From Sipunculus nudus (Eukaryota; Annelida; Sipuncula; Golfingiida; Sipunculidae), in assembly GCA_026874595.1 (NCBI GenBank), contig CM049316.1:20793839-20857838 (forward strand): DNA of 64,000 bases, given 5' to 3'. Shown here piece by piece: positions 1-9,682 of the stretch. The translations under genes were made by a program, and so were the position numbers. Numbering within the stretch: the first letter of the stretch is position 1; every line of letters starts with the position of its first letter. Under the pieces are notes generated by a model. It ran no database searches. It was not told where the DNA came from and saw only the letters and a list, made by a program, of their open reading frames with translations.

Positions 1-27
1 CCGCGTCTGCACAAGCATGACAACCCG

Positions 28-3000
28 ATGAGACAAATGAAGAACGTGAGGCAGGTGATCGATGACATGCTGCAGACCACAACCCCCGCCTGGGAAGGTT
101 GTGAGAAAAGCGATTTTTTTCCGGTTCCGCAGAAATACACGTCTGCCGACCTGGTGGACAATGGCAAGGACCTGCACTCCCTGACTGTGCAGCGGATCAT
201 GAGCGTTGTGAAGAGTGAAGGACCGCCACTGGAAGCGAAAGATTTTTTCATCTTTGGAACGTTTACGTGGGCGCATATCAGCGCACTCATGCACGGTTGC
301 ATGTTCCTCGTGCGGGACTCTGTCAGGCGTGACGTATCCCTGCACGAAAACCTAAACGCGGTCACCGTGGATTTGTGGGACGCGACGCTGGCCTACGCTA
401 CACGCCGTTCTGCTCCAAAGCGACGGCCGCAACGGAAGCAGTTGCTTGCGGACGTCCTGCAGGACGACAGGAATTCCCCGACGGAAGAGCCCATTGAAAA
501 CCTTCTGGTCGTGTCACCCGTGCTCAGCCAGCTGATGTGGAGCATCGTCAGGGGCCTGATGCACAACCTACATATCAAACCGTACTTGGCAGACGTGGTT
601 GTTTACATGCTCGACACACCAGTGCACCGGCAGGTGGATCTACCTCCAGGTTTCTCATCCCCGTACCAAAACCAACAGGCATGTGACAAACGGCGGCAGA
701 TATCTGAAGAAACCGCCCCTTTGGTTGCTCTGCTGGTGTATCTCACGCTCACCCAGAACACCAGTTGCCGGTTCGCGGACACTGTCGAATTCAAAAACTG
801 GCCATGCGACGAGGACGTGCACTTTTCCCTAGTGCGACAGGCGGAGGCCACACCTTTCGGTAACCCAGAGAAGTGTACAGCAGAACTGGAGCGCATGATG
901 CCAGGTCACGTGGAACGCCAAATGTCACCTTGCCTGGCTGAAGCCGTAGCAATGTCGTTGAGGTTGAATGAGGCTTCACTGCTGTGCAGTTTGCTGAAGT
1001 CCACGGACTCAGCCGCCGTGGACATGACGTCTTTCTTACTGACAGACAGGCAGGCCCAGCTACGGACGTCGCAGAAATGGCGTGCTTCGTTTGACATCGA
1101 CAACTACCCTTTCGAACTACCGTTCGATAAGCAGGAGCGTCAGGGCAACATCAAATCGCACATGGACTCGGCAGGCCGCCACGGCAATACCGTCTTGGCC
1201 CAAAGGCTTGTCGGCCTTTCGTTGGACCTCCACGTTACGGCCAGGTCGCTAGATTCGTTCGAAACTCTGGCGGAAGGGGTGCCCTGGGACGCTGACTTGA
1301 GCGATGTGAAAAAAGCGATTAATACACGTATGTGTCACAAATGCCACAAGGACGGGGTCAGTTTGGACAGGGGACCGGAAAACTGCCCGTGTGTGTGGTT
1401 TCCACGCCCCGTCAGGCAGATCCTCGAAAAGCGGGTGACAGCTCACGACGGGCTATGCGTACCTGGGTTGCACGTGCTGTGCAAAGGACCCCATTTTACG
1501 GGCAATGTTGAGAAATCGTCCTTTGTCCAGAGAAAAGAATCTGACAGCAGAAGGAGAGAGTCGCAAGAAGCACCGTCGGGTGTGTTGGCACGCGTGCTCA
1601 AAGAAATACCGCCGGAACTGGATATGATCGTGCAGCCCCACGCGGGACGTCTACACACGTCCTTCATTGACGCGCTCGCCGGTTGTTTCATTACAAAACC
1701 CGACTCGCAGCTGCGAAAGAAGCACGACAGTACGCCTTTGGATGTCACGAGCGTTTGCAAAATGTTCTCGTGTGTGACTGATACAGTCGCGAGCGTGACG
1801 TTGGAAGCCAAACGCTTCGCGAACCTCGCCGCCGAGAGAACAGCTAACAGGAAGGCGGGGGCGACAGATGTAGAGAAACTGCGGTCTGAACTGGCCATCA
1901 CGTTGTCGGGCGAGATGTTGGCCTACCAGGGTGCGGCTGTGTGGAAGATGCACCAGTGCACACTGCTGCACCAGTGCTTGCTGGCTTCTAACATGGCGCA
2001 AGCAGATGTATTCAAGCGGCTGCAGAGCGCAGCTGCTACATACCAGCAGGTGCAACTGACGCTTTTGCATTCACCGTTGATGCTCGACAAACCGTTGTTC
2101 TCGTACAAGCCGTACGTTGTCAGGAGCGCGAGTGTACCTTCCCTGCACGATCAGGGGAGGGTTCTGGCGCACGAACACTGTTCGAAGGATTGCGTCTGGT
2201 ACAAGGTCCAAGACGCATATTGTAAAATGAACACCACCACGTGGTACAAAGATAAATCTTCCGCAAACAAGAAAGGATGGCAGCGTCCGCAGGGAAGCGT
2301 TGATGCCCCGTTTGCTGAAACGCACGGTTCCATACGTGCCTCGATCATGGAGTCGCGCAGTGCGGGTGTCAGTGCTGCCGACATATATCAGGAACAGGGT
2401 GACTTCACCGTAACTCCGCGGGTGTCTGGTTTATCAGACGATGCAGTCGAGGATGAAGCAATTGCACCGGCTGTTGCGGCAGATGTGACAAGCGTTGTCC
2501 GGAATTCATCGTACGACTACATCATCGGCAACCACGAAAAGGAAGAGGAGAGGTTTCGTGGAACGGGGTGGGGGTGGGTGAGCGGTCTGTCCGTCTTCAC
2601 GAAACCTCTGTCTCGTGACACGCAAGGATGGATCGTCCAGATCATACAGAGTTGTTACCACCCTTCACTTAAAAAGATGATACAGGCAAAGACCTTGCGT
2701 GAACTCGCGTTGGATGCTGAGGAATCTGGGGTGCACCTGCGGCAAGCTGATGTGCATGCTCTGGTGCGTTTAGTGCAGCTGGTCGAGACCAGCCCACTGC
2801 GCGGCGGGAGACATGTCAGCGGTTCCAAGGAATTCACGTCTTTCCTCCTCCAGTCTCAGCTGTTCTGTCACATGAGCCAGCTATCCGATGCACACCAGAA
2901 GGAAAACGCCATTTTGCCCGTTTGGGTGCAAGCTGGATGGGGTGGCGTCACCTTTAACAACCCAAAGAGCGAGTCTGGTGAAGCGCAGATGCCCGTCTTC

Positions 3001-3651
3001 CGTGATGCCGGCCTCGTGATGGTGAAGGACGGCGTGTCCTGCCTGAACGAAGCAAGTTCTTTGCGCTACAAGGTCACGGTGGCGTGTATGAGGCCGAATT
3101 TTTATGTTCTGCAAAACCATCTTGTTGTCCGTCACCGGATGTTGATGGGTGTGAACGAGACTGAGCTCTCAGCACTGTATACAGGCGCGCTCAAGTCGAT
3201 GAACTGGCCGCGTGCGGGAAAACAAGATGCTGACGATAAACGGCAATACCCGCTCTTTCTGGGGGTTAGCATGGAGCCGTTCTCTCAACGCATGCAGGTG
3301 CACCACGCTGCACGCAGTGTGCTACACGGCATGGACGCAGCCGGCAGGACAGGAAGCATCCAAGACCTCGAAACGTGTTTGGACGACATGTGTGAGGACC
3401 CTGACGTTCCTGTCGAAAAAGTGGCTGGTCTGTTGTACCAGATAATATCCACACGTTTAGGAAACAGCGGAGTGGATATCGAACAGCTGCCGAAAAGCAG
3501 CTTGGACGCAGAGACGTTCAGGTGCGTCGATGACTTTTGTACCCGTTTCCCTTACGTCCGCATGGACGAAAACGATTTGTCATCCGCTCTCCGTTTTCTC
3601 ATGCCGATCGGCGAGCCGGACACGAAACGCAGGCGGGTTTCTACCGATTAA
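28..3651 (+). CDS. Large protein, candidate ssDNA-binding or other core protein
   Basis: The product is at least 1207 residues. The reading frame is open back to base 1, so the true start may lie left of the window and the ATG at 28 is only the first one visible. I do not recognise it firmly. It has a zinc-finger-like cysteine cluster near residue 436 (C-x2-C, then C-x-C about 13 residues later). The last residues hold a basic KRRR stretch that would serve as a nuclear localisation signal. It has no signal peptide or membrane segment. Herpesvirus major single-stranded DNA-binding proteins are about 1200 residues, contain a zinc site, end in a nuclear signal and often lie close to gB, so that is my first guess. 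Major capsid protein is the alternative. Assignment rests on size, motif and position only. It is read in the same direction as the next two genes. Confidence 0.8.
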   Translation: MRQMKNVRQVIDDMLQTTTPAWEGCEKSDFFPVPQKYTSADLVDNGKDLHSLTVQRIMSVVKSEGPPLEAKDFFIFGTFTWAHISALMHGCMFLVRDSVRRDVSLHENLNAVTVDLWDATLAYATRRSAPKRRPQRKQLLADVLQDDRNSPTEEPIENLLVVSPVLSQLMWSIVRGLMHNLHIKPYLADVVVYMLDTPVHRQVDLPPGFSSPYQNQQACDKRRQISEETAPLVALLVYLTLTQNTSCRFADTVEFKNWPCDEDVHFSLVRQAEATPFGNPEKCTAELERMMPGHVERQMSPCLAEAVAMSLRLNEASLLCSLLKSTDSAAVDMTSFLLTDRQAQLRTSQKWRASFDIDNYPFELPFDKQERQGNIKSHMDSAGRHGNTVLAQRLVGLSLDLHVTARSLDSFETLAEGVPWDADLSDVKKAINTRMCHKCHKDGVSLDRGPENCPCVWFPRPVRQILEKRVTAHDGLCVPGLHVLCKGPHFTGNVEKSSFVQRKESDSRRRESQEAPSGVLARVLKEIPPELDMIVQPHAGRLHTSFIDALAGCFITKPDSQLRKKHDSTPLDVTSVCKMFSCVTDTVASVTLEAKRFANLAAERTANRKAGATDVEKLRSELAITLSGEMLAYQGAAVWKMHQCTLLHQCLLASNMAQADVFKRLQSAAATYQQVQLTLLHSPLMLDKPLFSYKPYVVRSASVPSLHDQGRVLAHEHCSKDCVWYKVQDAYCKMNTTTWYKDKSSANKKGWQRPQGSVDAPFAETHGSIRASIMESRSAGVSAADIYQEQGDFTVTPRVSGLSDDAVEDEAIAPAVAADVTSVVRNSSYDYIIGNHEKEEERFRGTGWGWVSGLSVFTKPLSRDTQGWIVQIIQSCYHPSLKKMIQAKTLRELALDAEESGVHLRQADVHALVRLVQLVETSPLRGGRHVSGSKEFTSFLLQSQLFCHMSQLSDAHQKENAILPVWVQAGWGGVTFNNPKSESGEAQMPVFRDAGLVMVKDGVSCLNEASSLRYKVTVACMRPNFYVLQNHLVVRHRMLMGVNETELSALYTGALKSMNWPRAGKQDADDKRQYPLFLGVSMEPFSQRMQVHHAARSVLHGMDAAGRTGSIQDLETCLDDMCEDPDVPVEKVAGLLYQIISTRLGNSGVDIEQLPKSSLDAETFRCVDDFCTRFPYVRMDENDLSSALRFLMPIGEPDTKRRRVSTD

Positions 3652-3949
3652 TGAATCACATGATTGTGTCCTTGAATGTGGGTCGTGCACCTGTTTTTGT
3701 TTATTGCTATGGTATATCATATTAAAAAACTATATTGCTTTTATACGTGTTTGTGTTCTCGGTTGCGTGCATCGTCTGTCTGTTGTATGGTCCAGTCGGT
3801 CCTGTGCATGCGTGGTTGGAATGTTGCTATTTGAATGATTTATCACATGTTTCGTTGTAAACCCTGTGTGCACGTCGGTATATATATATATTTGTGTCGT
3901 GACTGCGACTTCATAACAGCCGCACTGGTGACAGTTTGGTTCATTTGCT
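3652..3949. other. Intergenic region upstream of acidic gene
   Basis: This AT-rich spacer separates two rightward genes. It includes a TATA run at 3879-3891 and otherwise shows no open frame with an ATG and coding character. Confidence 0.6.
3879..3891 (+). promoter_or_regulatory. TATA box for the gene at 3950
   Basis: An alternating TA run lies about 60 bases before the ATG at 3950. This spacing fits a herpesvirus-type core promoter with a leader of roughly 30 nt. Confidence 0.6.
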
Positions 3950-4747
3950 ATGTCTGACATACAAGGGGTTACACTTGGTACAGCAGGGTACCACGTGGAC
4001 GATATGTCATTACCAAATGAAGACGTTCATCGTTCTGATGAGGAAGGCGGGTCGGGAGAAAGGGAAGAGAACAACAATCCCCGGGACGGTGTCGCCGATG
4101 ACCCTTGTGGCTGGCCTGTACTGGGATCCGGAGATGAGGATGACAGTGGGGGAGAACTACAAGAAAACGAGGAGGATTCGTCGTCGTCGTCGTCGTCGTC
4201 TGACATGGACGATGAAGAGATGATTATGCGTTACGAAAAGTGCATGTCGGAAGCCGATGGGAATATTGCAACATTTTTCGAGACGCACGGCCGTCAGATG
4301 TCTCTGTGGAGATACTTGGACGTAATCGATCTCTCTCTGTCGAGCACAATGGCAAAAGACATGTGGTCGATATGTTCAGCTATTGCAGAGAGGTTACCCG
4401 AAGAGCCAGGTGAAGAAGGGCAGGTCACAACATTTGAACCAGGAATCCTGATTTGGGTGGCATTCTGTCAAATGTGGTGCCAGCATTGCTTCCAGTTGAT
4501 GCGGAGAGTGGTTGCGACGTCAGGGATTGGTGCGAATTTACCTACTCCTTACAGCACACTTGACAATTACGAGGTAGATGAATATGTCCGGAACAACGTG
4601 ACCCCGAGGTCTATTTGCATGGCCCTTTTCCTGGGGCAACGGGAGTGGCGGGGTTGCGGTTGCACATTGTGCAGGAGACTCGAAACCAGTCTGCCGCTTC
4701 TGCAGGGATTACAAACTGTGGCGTACATTTCTTGTCCGCGCCATTGA
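3950..4747 (+). CDS. Acidic poly-serine protein, unknown function
   Basis: The product is 265 residues. The first 95 residues are strongly acidic and glycine/serine/asparagine rich and include a run of eight serines encoded by a TCG repeat at about 4177-4200, followed by an Asp/Glu block. The rest is more ordered, with several Trp and Cys residues (Q-M-W-C-x2-C near residue 172 and C-x-C-x2-C near 240). There is no signal peptide or transmembrane helix. Acidic serine tracts of this type are common in herpesvirus tegument and regulatory proteins and are casein-kinase-2 targets, but no family is recognisable. The ATG at 3950 is preceded by a well-placed TATA box, which supports the start. Confidence 0.8.
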   Translation: MSDIQGVTLGTAGYHVDDMSLPNEDVHRSDEEGGSGEREENNNPRDGVADDPCGWPVLGSGDEDDSGGELQENEEDSSSSSSSSDMDDEEMIMRYEKCMSEADGNIATFFETHGRQMSLWRYLDVIDLSLSSTMAKDMWSICSAIAERLPEEPGEEGQVTTFEPGILIWVAFCQMWCQHCFQLMRRVVATSGIGANLPTPYSTLDNYEVDEYVRNNVTPRSICMALFLGQREWRGCGCTLCRRLETSLPLLQGLQTVAYISCPRH

Positions 4748-4922
4748 TTCACGCACAAACATGCGGTGTTCTTTTGTCAGTATTTGTCACGGACCACATG
4801 TACTATATTGACCCCCATAGCACGTTTTCATGCTTTGTCGATCGGTTCGTGTATTATCACCGTTTAGTTGTCTAGCGTAGACGTCACGTGTGTGTTCATC
4901 GGAAACGTCAACGTCTGTGGCC

Positions 4923-7481
4923 ATGTGTGGAATATTGTCTTGGGTGCTGCGTGTTTGCTTCGCAGTGACTGCTTTCCAGCAAATGTCCGGCGCCGTCACT
5001 TCCTCGGCCATCGACATAACAACGCTTAACACCTCGCAACGTGCGTACGCGGACCTGAAAGGGAACGAACGTTTGAACAGACTGCGGTTCTGTGACCCGC
5101 GGACGCCGTCCAAATATGTACATTTCGCTCCTCACCCCAGATGCCCCCATGCAGCTGACCATGCACAGGACCACCACGAAACCGGGACGGTTATCACTTT
5201 CAAGAGGAATATTCAAGCTACCAGGACCGACGCCATGGCCTGCCAGTGGTTCGTATCGTACAGAAAAACGTACACGGGTTGGTTTGGTCACAAATTTATA
5301 ACTGACAAATGGGACCGCCCGATTGCGCCTCCCTCGGCAGAAGAGTGTCGGAAATGGCGCTCAACAAGGGACTGCACGATCGACGGCAAGACGCACATGT
5401 TGTATTATGTCAGCATGAGCCACGACGGATACGTCACGTATTCCAGCAACATACCTGTCAGTGTGAAGTATAATTGGTTCGCGTTCGGGTACGATCCGGA
5501 AACGTACACTCACAACTGTATCATGAAAGAAGTGTATGTTGTCGCTTCTCCCCCGTATCAGGTTGTGCACACGTCGCTGGGCATGGCTCAGAACCTGTCG
5601 AGCACGGGAGCCAGATCGTTTGAACTGGGCAGTCACATAACCACTGACGAATGGGTCATCGTTTGGCACAAAGTCGAACCTACGATGTCATGCGGTTATG
5701 TACTGGCAGAGATACACCATAACGTAACCAAGGTTAAGCTGGGTGACGGCAACGGGCGCTTCTACTTGGTGCTGGAGGACGCAAAACAAATGCTTACATT
5801 TGACCGACAGAAACATATGATACCTAGTCTCAGTGCCATCGATCATCCCTACTGCGTGTCAAAGAGGCTGAGTTCAATGAACTACACGGAAATGTATTGG
5901 GACACCTATTACGGGATCGTCGCTTGGATACCTGACACTGTTCCCGTTTCTGCAATCGAAAACCACCTCAACCATTCCACGGTACATCTGAATGTAAGCG
6001 TAGTAAACCATGACCACTTGTGTGAGGAGTACAAGAGGAAGCAGCACGCCGACGCTCACGGGGCTGCCGCGTTAAACTGCACGCATTACATTTCCCGCCG
6101 AAGACGTAGTCTTGACCACGCAACCAGGTCGGAACTGCTGCTGATGACCAACGAAATAATGGAAAACGTGAGGTATTTTGTGTCTGGGAAGATTGTGGAC
6201 TGGATGAACTCGCAACAGCGTCAGCGCCTGGACACTTGGTGCGCTCAGAGTTATTACGACCACAACATGGCGCGTTCTCTTGCCATTGTCAACCCGTCGT
6301 CTGTGCTGTCCGTGTACTTAGGGCGGGACGTGTATGCCAAACCGCGCGGCAGCGTTTACGAGATAAGCCGATGCAGGTTCCTCAATGAAACGGACTTCCG
6401 TCTTGCCCGCAGTCTGGAGGTCGGCGAGGGCAAATCGTTGTGCTACAGCAGGCCTCTCATATACTTCAATGACCCGGCGGACGGGGGCAACAGGACGGCC
6501 AACATGACCGGGATAAAGGACATGGAACCTCTGCGGGGCCAGGCCATGGATGACGGACGGATCGTGATCCCGCCCAAGTACACGGAATCCTGCCGCTACC
6601 CGAACATGTTGCGTTTTTACATCAACGAGGTACCGCTCACTTACAAAAACTACACTCTTATCACCCTGCCGGACGAAAACGGGACAGAAACCGAATTTGC
6701 TGTGTTGTCGGACCTGCCTTCTGAAAATTACATCCGTGATATGAATTACGGCTACATAGTGGATGACGTCGATCCCGCCCTGCGGGACGTCACCGATTTC
6801 CTGCCCCCGATAGAGGCCGATGTCCCCATCATGGAAAACCCTTACACGGACAAGGAAATCGAAGGCGAGCTCGATCTCATGTCTATGCTGGAAAACGCGA
6901 ACCAGATGCGCGTTTTCGATCGCCATTTACGTTGGACGATGGCCATGTATCAGGTTTACACCAGCAATGACCCAGACCTGGGGAAAATCGCTTCCGACAT
7001 AATCAACGGCATCGGCAGCGCCGTTGGCACAGTATTCAATGGTGCGTTGGATTTCTTCGGTAAACTCCTTTCTGGGATTTTGGGATTCCTCGGTACACTT
7101 GCTGGTAAGGTGATCGCTTTTATACTGGGGATAATGGTGGGTATCGGTGGTGTTTATGCCTTTTTTGTACTCCTAAGACAAATGACAGCCCTGACCGTGC
7201 AAGCGGGGCACGGGGCCTACGTCAAGTACAGAGACAGGAAAAGCGGGGTGCCAACGGTTGTTATCAGAGACCGTCGGTCGTCCACGTCGTCGAGTTCCTC
7301 CTCTACGTCGTCGTCGTCCGAGGGAGAAGACGAACCGACGGGAAAAGGCGAGCAAACCCGTCTGCTGGGGAAAACAGGAAAAGATAACATTGTGAACGCT
7401 GAAAAGGACATGTGGGGCAAGAAATGGAATAAAAGATCGACAAGACGGGACAAATTGTCCATATGGCCTAGCGTATATTAA
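4923..7481 (+). CDS. gB: Glycoprotein B-like class III fusion protein
   Basis: This is an 852-residue type I membrane glycoprotein predicted to drive virus-cell membrane fusion. The ATG at 4923 is chosen because the frame upstream begins only with a GTG, and this ATG opens directly onto a hydrophobic signal peptide (residues 1 to about 23). A tetra-arginine furin-type cleavage site lies at residues 392-395, followed by Ser396, at the place where many gB proteins are cleaved. Many N-x-S/T glycosylation sites follow. The C-terminal half resembles gB in order: a Cys-containing region after the cleavage site, a C-Y-S-R-P-L-I-Y segment near residue 500, a membrane-proximal amphipathic region, and a transmembrane helix at about 730-751. 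The cytoplasmic tail of about 100 residues contains a Ser/Thr-rich acidic block near residues 783-805. AATAAA follows the stop almost immediately (7482-7487). The assignment rests on overall architecture and the post-cleavage segment. Confidence 0.88.
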   Translation: MCGILSWVLRVCFAVTAFQQMSGAVTSSAIDITTLNTSQRAYADLKGNERLNRLRFCDPRTPSKYVHFAPHPRCPHAADHAQDHHETGTVITFKRNIQATRTDAMACQWFVSYRKTYTGWFGHKFITDKWDRPIAPPSAEECRKWRSTRDCTIDGKTHMLYYVSMSHDGYVTYSSNIPVSVKYNWFAFGYDPETYTHNCIMKEVYVVASPPYQVVHTSLGMAQNLSSTGARSFELGSHITTDEWVIVWHKVEPTMSCGYVLAEIHHNVTKVKLGDGNGRFYLVLEDAKQMLTFDRQKHMIPSLSAIDHPYCVSKRLSSMNYTEMYWDTYYGIVAWIPDTVPVSAIENHLNHSTVHLNVSVVNHDHLCEEYKRKQHADAHGAAALNCTHYISRRRRSLDHATRSELLLMTNEIMENVRYFVSGKIVDWMNSQQRQRLDTWCAQSYYDHNMARSLAIVNPSSVLSVYLGRDVYAKPRGSVYEISRCRFLNETDFRLARSLEVGEGKSLCYSRPLIYFNDPADGGNRTANMTGIKDMEPLRGQAMDDGRIVIPPKYTESCRYPNMLRFYINEVPLTYKNYTLITLPDENGTETEFAVLSDLPSENYIRDMNYGYIVDDVDPALRDVTDFLPPIEADVPIMENPYTDKEIEGELDLMSMLENANQMRVFDRHLRWTMAMYQVYTSNDPDLGKIASDIINGIGSAVGTVFNGALDFFGKLLSGILGFLGTLAGKVIAFILGIMVGIGGVYAFFVLLRQMTALTVQAGHGAYVKYRDRKSGVPTVVIRDRRSSTSSSSSSTSSSSEGEDEPTGKGEQTRLLGKTGKDNIVNAEKDMWGKKWNKRSTRRDKLSIWPSVY

Positions 7482-7487
7482 AATAAA
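7482..7487 (+). terminator. Polyadenylation signal of the gB gene
   Basis: AATAAA begins one base after the TAA of the glycoprotein gene. A second rightward AATAAA lies at 7587-7592. Confidence 0.7.
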
Positions 7488-7552
7488 AAAACGTATACGT
7501 CTTATATAGACCTATGGGTTGTCTTGTATGCAACTGTACAAGTAATGGACCA

Positions 7553-7562
7553 CCCCCCCCCC
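7553..7562. repeat. Poly-C tract between convergent genes
   Basis: A run of ten C sits between the ends of the convergent gB and 7706-8422 genes. Similar homopolymers occur at 49437 and 57475. Confidence 0.8.
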
Positions 7563-7622
7563 TCTTTCCACCATTGTATAATGATCAATAAAAGTAACAA
7601 GAAAACGTGTCAGTTGTTGTCG

Positions 7623-7628
7623 TTTATT
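7623..7628 (-). terminator. Polyadenylation signal for leftward gene 7706-8422
   Basis: TTTATT on the plus strand reads AATAAA leftward, about 80 bases beyond the stop of the leftward gene and facing the gB signal. Confidence 0.6.
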
Positions 7629-7705
7629 GAAAAGCAAACAAGTGATATACATGTGCCTGAATCCGTATATATCCGAACTGTGAACTATAACAAAATGTCG
7701 GGTGT

Positions 7706-8422
7706 TCACGGTAAACTTTGCTGACGAACGATATGAAAAATACAGCAACAAACACGCAACACGTCGTTCAGATCAGCTCTCACTGTCCCTGGTAGACCCA
7801 AGTTCATCGATATAGAACCGGCGTCGGGGAAAATGTAACTCGTGACGTCTTCCCACGGGTGACGAGTTATGCTGGCGTTAACAGCGTTCGACGGCGACAC
7901 TCCGATCACGATATCCGCAGGCAAGGGCCCTGTCAACAGCCCGGCGGGTCCTCCGCGTTGTCCGCGAAATGTTTGTTTCATCCCACGCACGAAACGGTTC
8001 AGCTTCCCTTTTCCCTTCCCGCGTATGAACGAGACGCGCTCGTCTCCAGCCTGCCAAATACAAACTGACGTGGAGTCCGTCTCGACGTCAACACTGGTGT
8101 CTGAAGTGCTGTGCCGTGCGGAATCTGACCCCAACCATCGTTTGAACTGCATGTCGAGATCCGTTGACCGTACAAGAACTCTGTTTCCTGTGACGTGGAA
8201 TACGACCGTTTTATCACCACTCGTCGCCAGGTTGAAAAACACGTGAACATCCGAACCGCTGTCGAGGCACCAGTAAAGAAGGATTCCATCTGATTCGAGG
8301 TGCAGCGTGTTCAACACGTAATCTGTGACACGACTGTTAGAGTTTGGTGTTCCACTTCCGGGAACCGTAGCAGACAGGCGGGTCTTTCTACCGGTTGTGC
8401 GGTGCATAGTTTCAAGAGTCAT
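7706..8422 (-). CDS. Unknown protein, member of a small intra-viral family
   Basis: The product is 238 residues from the ATG at 8422; the longer frame starts with TTG and is not used. No known domain is recognised. Residues around 60-100 form a predicted beta-rich stretch with the pattern V-x-V-F-[FY]-x-L followed some 20 residues later by a hydrophobic strand and S-T-D-L. A later F-I-x-G-x-G-K-G-K motif follows. Both blocks, in the same order, recur in the 420-residue protein at 22127-23389, and the first block weakly in the protein at 26116-27210, so these look like ancient paralogues. There is no signal peptide or membrane segment. It is the downstream-most of four leftward genes and shares its 3' intergenic region with gB. 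Confidence 0.72.
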   Translation of the reverse strand: MTLETMHRTTGRKTRLSATVPGSGTPNSNSRVTDYVLNTLHLESDGILLYWCLDSGSDVHVFFNLATSGDKTVVFHVTGNRVLVRSTDLDMQFKRWLGSDSARHSTSDTSVDVETDSTSVCIWQAGDERVSFIRGKGKGKLNRFVRGMKQTFRGQRGGPAGLLTGPLPADIVIGVSPSNAVNASITRHPWEDVTSYIFPDAGSISMNLGLPGTVRADLNDVLRVCCCIFHIVRQQSLP

Positions 8423-8491
8423 ACTTTTGTTCGGGGGGCACAACAGACGTTGTGACAAACACAAATAAAAGGTGTCTACCGTGCGCGATTT

Positions 8492-9568
8492 CTAGTCCGT
8501 GTCACCGCACGTGCATCCCATTTCCTTCATCTTTTTGTAGAAGACGGATTCGGGGTCAGAGCAAACGACAAACACGGTAGGCACGCCGCCATGGTGCGAT
8601 GCCTTGCTTTCATACATTTCGTTGGCTTCAACCATAAACAAAGGCTTGCGCGTCTGAATGTCCATCGCCAGGTTCATCGGGCGTTCTTGTCCGTCGTCTC
8701 GCTTGTTTGTGACGCGGACGGCTTTTGCGCCGTTGTCTTGTGAAGGTTTGCACAAGACACAGTAAGCGGGGTATTCTAAGGGCTCGTCGTCATCATCAAT
8801 CGTCGTGTCCGTTACAGGTGCTAGGTCATACAAGCGCACGTCGGTGCACGGTCTCACGGGAGCGCCGTCCCTTTTTACCAAGTCTTCCAAGTGGACATAC
8901 CACAGGCGATGGACGGCCCCGGTCACCGGATCCATTTCCTCCATTAGATATCCCTGTGTGGATATCATATTTTCTATGTAGCGGTTCATTTTAGGATGCT
9001 TGCATTGTACCAGCACAGAATGGGGGTGAGGGAACTGGCGGTCCCCCGGTGGCACAGGCTCCAAGGATCCGTGAACAGAACATGGCCGGTGGCGTTTCGT
9101 TGAATGCGTATCAAGAGACGTGACATCCGTAGTGTCTGGAGTTGTGCTGGGATGTTTGTCATACATCGTCTCAGAGGGCGTTTGTGGGGTGCTGGCAGTT
9201 GTTTGAATGTTCAGATTCGGTTTAGGTTGCGCGACGGAAGAAGATAAACGTAACTTGCTTTTTCCGCGGAGCGTACGGTCAGAACGGCATTGTTGGCTCT
9301 TTGGCTTGGTTGCATGAAACATTTCCTTTTTCTCGATCTTTTTCCTTTTCGGTTGCACCCGTGCGTCTTCCGCACATTCCAACATTCCTGCGCCCAACCA
9401 GTTTTCTAACGCTTCCTGGTCCATTTTCTGTTCGCGGACTGTCACGCCTGGTAGAGGTGCGGGCCCGTCCTGCGTTTCCTGGCATGTGGCTATGGCAGCT
9501 ATATGGTGAAGAGCGGCCATTGACTCGCGATTGCGGGTATTCTTTGTGGTATGATCTGCCGTGTCCAT
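8492..9568 (-). CDS. Basic, low-complexity N-terminal protein of unknown function
   Basis: The product is 358 residues from the ATG at 9568; the upstream extension begins with GTG. The N-terminal half is hydrophilic, with a likely nuclear localisation signal (KRKKIEKKE near residue 78) and Ser/Thr/Pro-rich sequence. The C-terminal half (about 180-358) looks folded. It contains a C-x2-C pair in a Y-C-V-L-C setting, an acidic run of four Asp and a C-x-C near the C-terminus, suggesting metal binding. I do not recognise a family. A nuclear regulatory or tegument role is possible but unproven. Confidence 0.72.
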   Translation of the reverse strand: MDTADHTTKNTRNRESMAALHHIAAIATCQETQDGPAPLPGVTVREQKMDQEALENWLGAGMLECAEDARVQPKRKKIEKKEMFHATKPKSQQCRSDRTLRGKSKLRLSSSVAQPKPNLNIQTTASTPQTPSETMYDKHPSTTPDTTDVTSLDTHSTKRHRPCSVHGSLEPVPPGDRQFPHPHSVLVQCKHPKMNRYIENMISTQGYLMEEMDPVTGAVHRLWYVHLEDLVKRDGAPVRPCTDVRLYDLAPVTDTTIDDDDEPLEYPAYCVLCKPSQDNGAKAVRVTNKRDDGQERPMNLAMDIQTRKPLFMVEANEMYESKASHHGGVPTVFVVCSDPESVFYKKMKEMGCTCGDTD

Positions 9569-9682
9569 GAGTGCGGATGTATTCGTGATATGAACAAAAT
9601 GCACTTTGCTGCCAGGACTGAATTGTACATCGTGTGTCGCAACCACGGGTCTCCGTCACAAATACAAGGTGTCGGATGTGGA

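Noticed and set aside
1443..1901. 152-codon leftward frame inside the first gene
   Set aside because: Antisense shadow of a well-supported 1207-codon frame.
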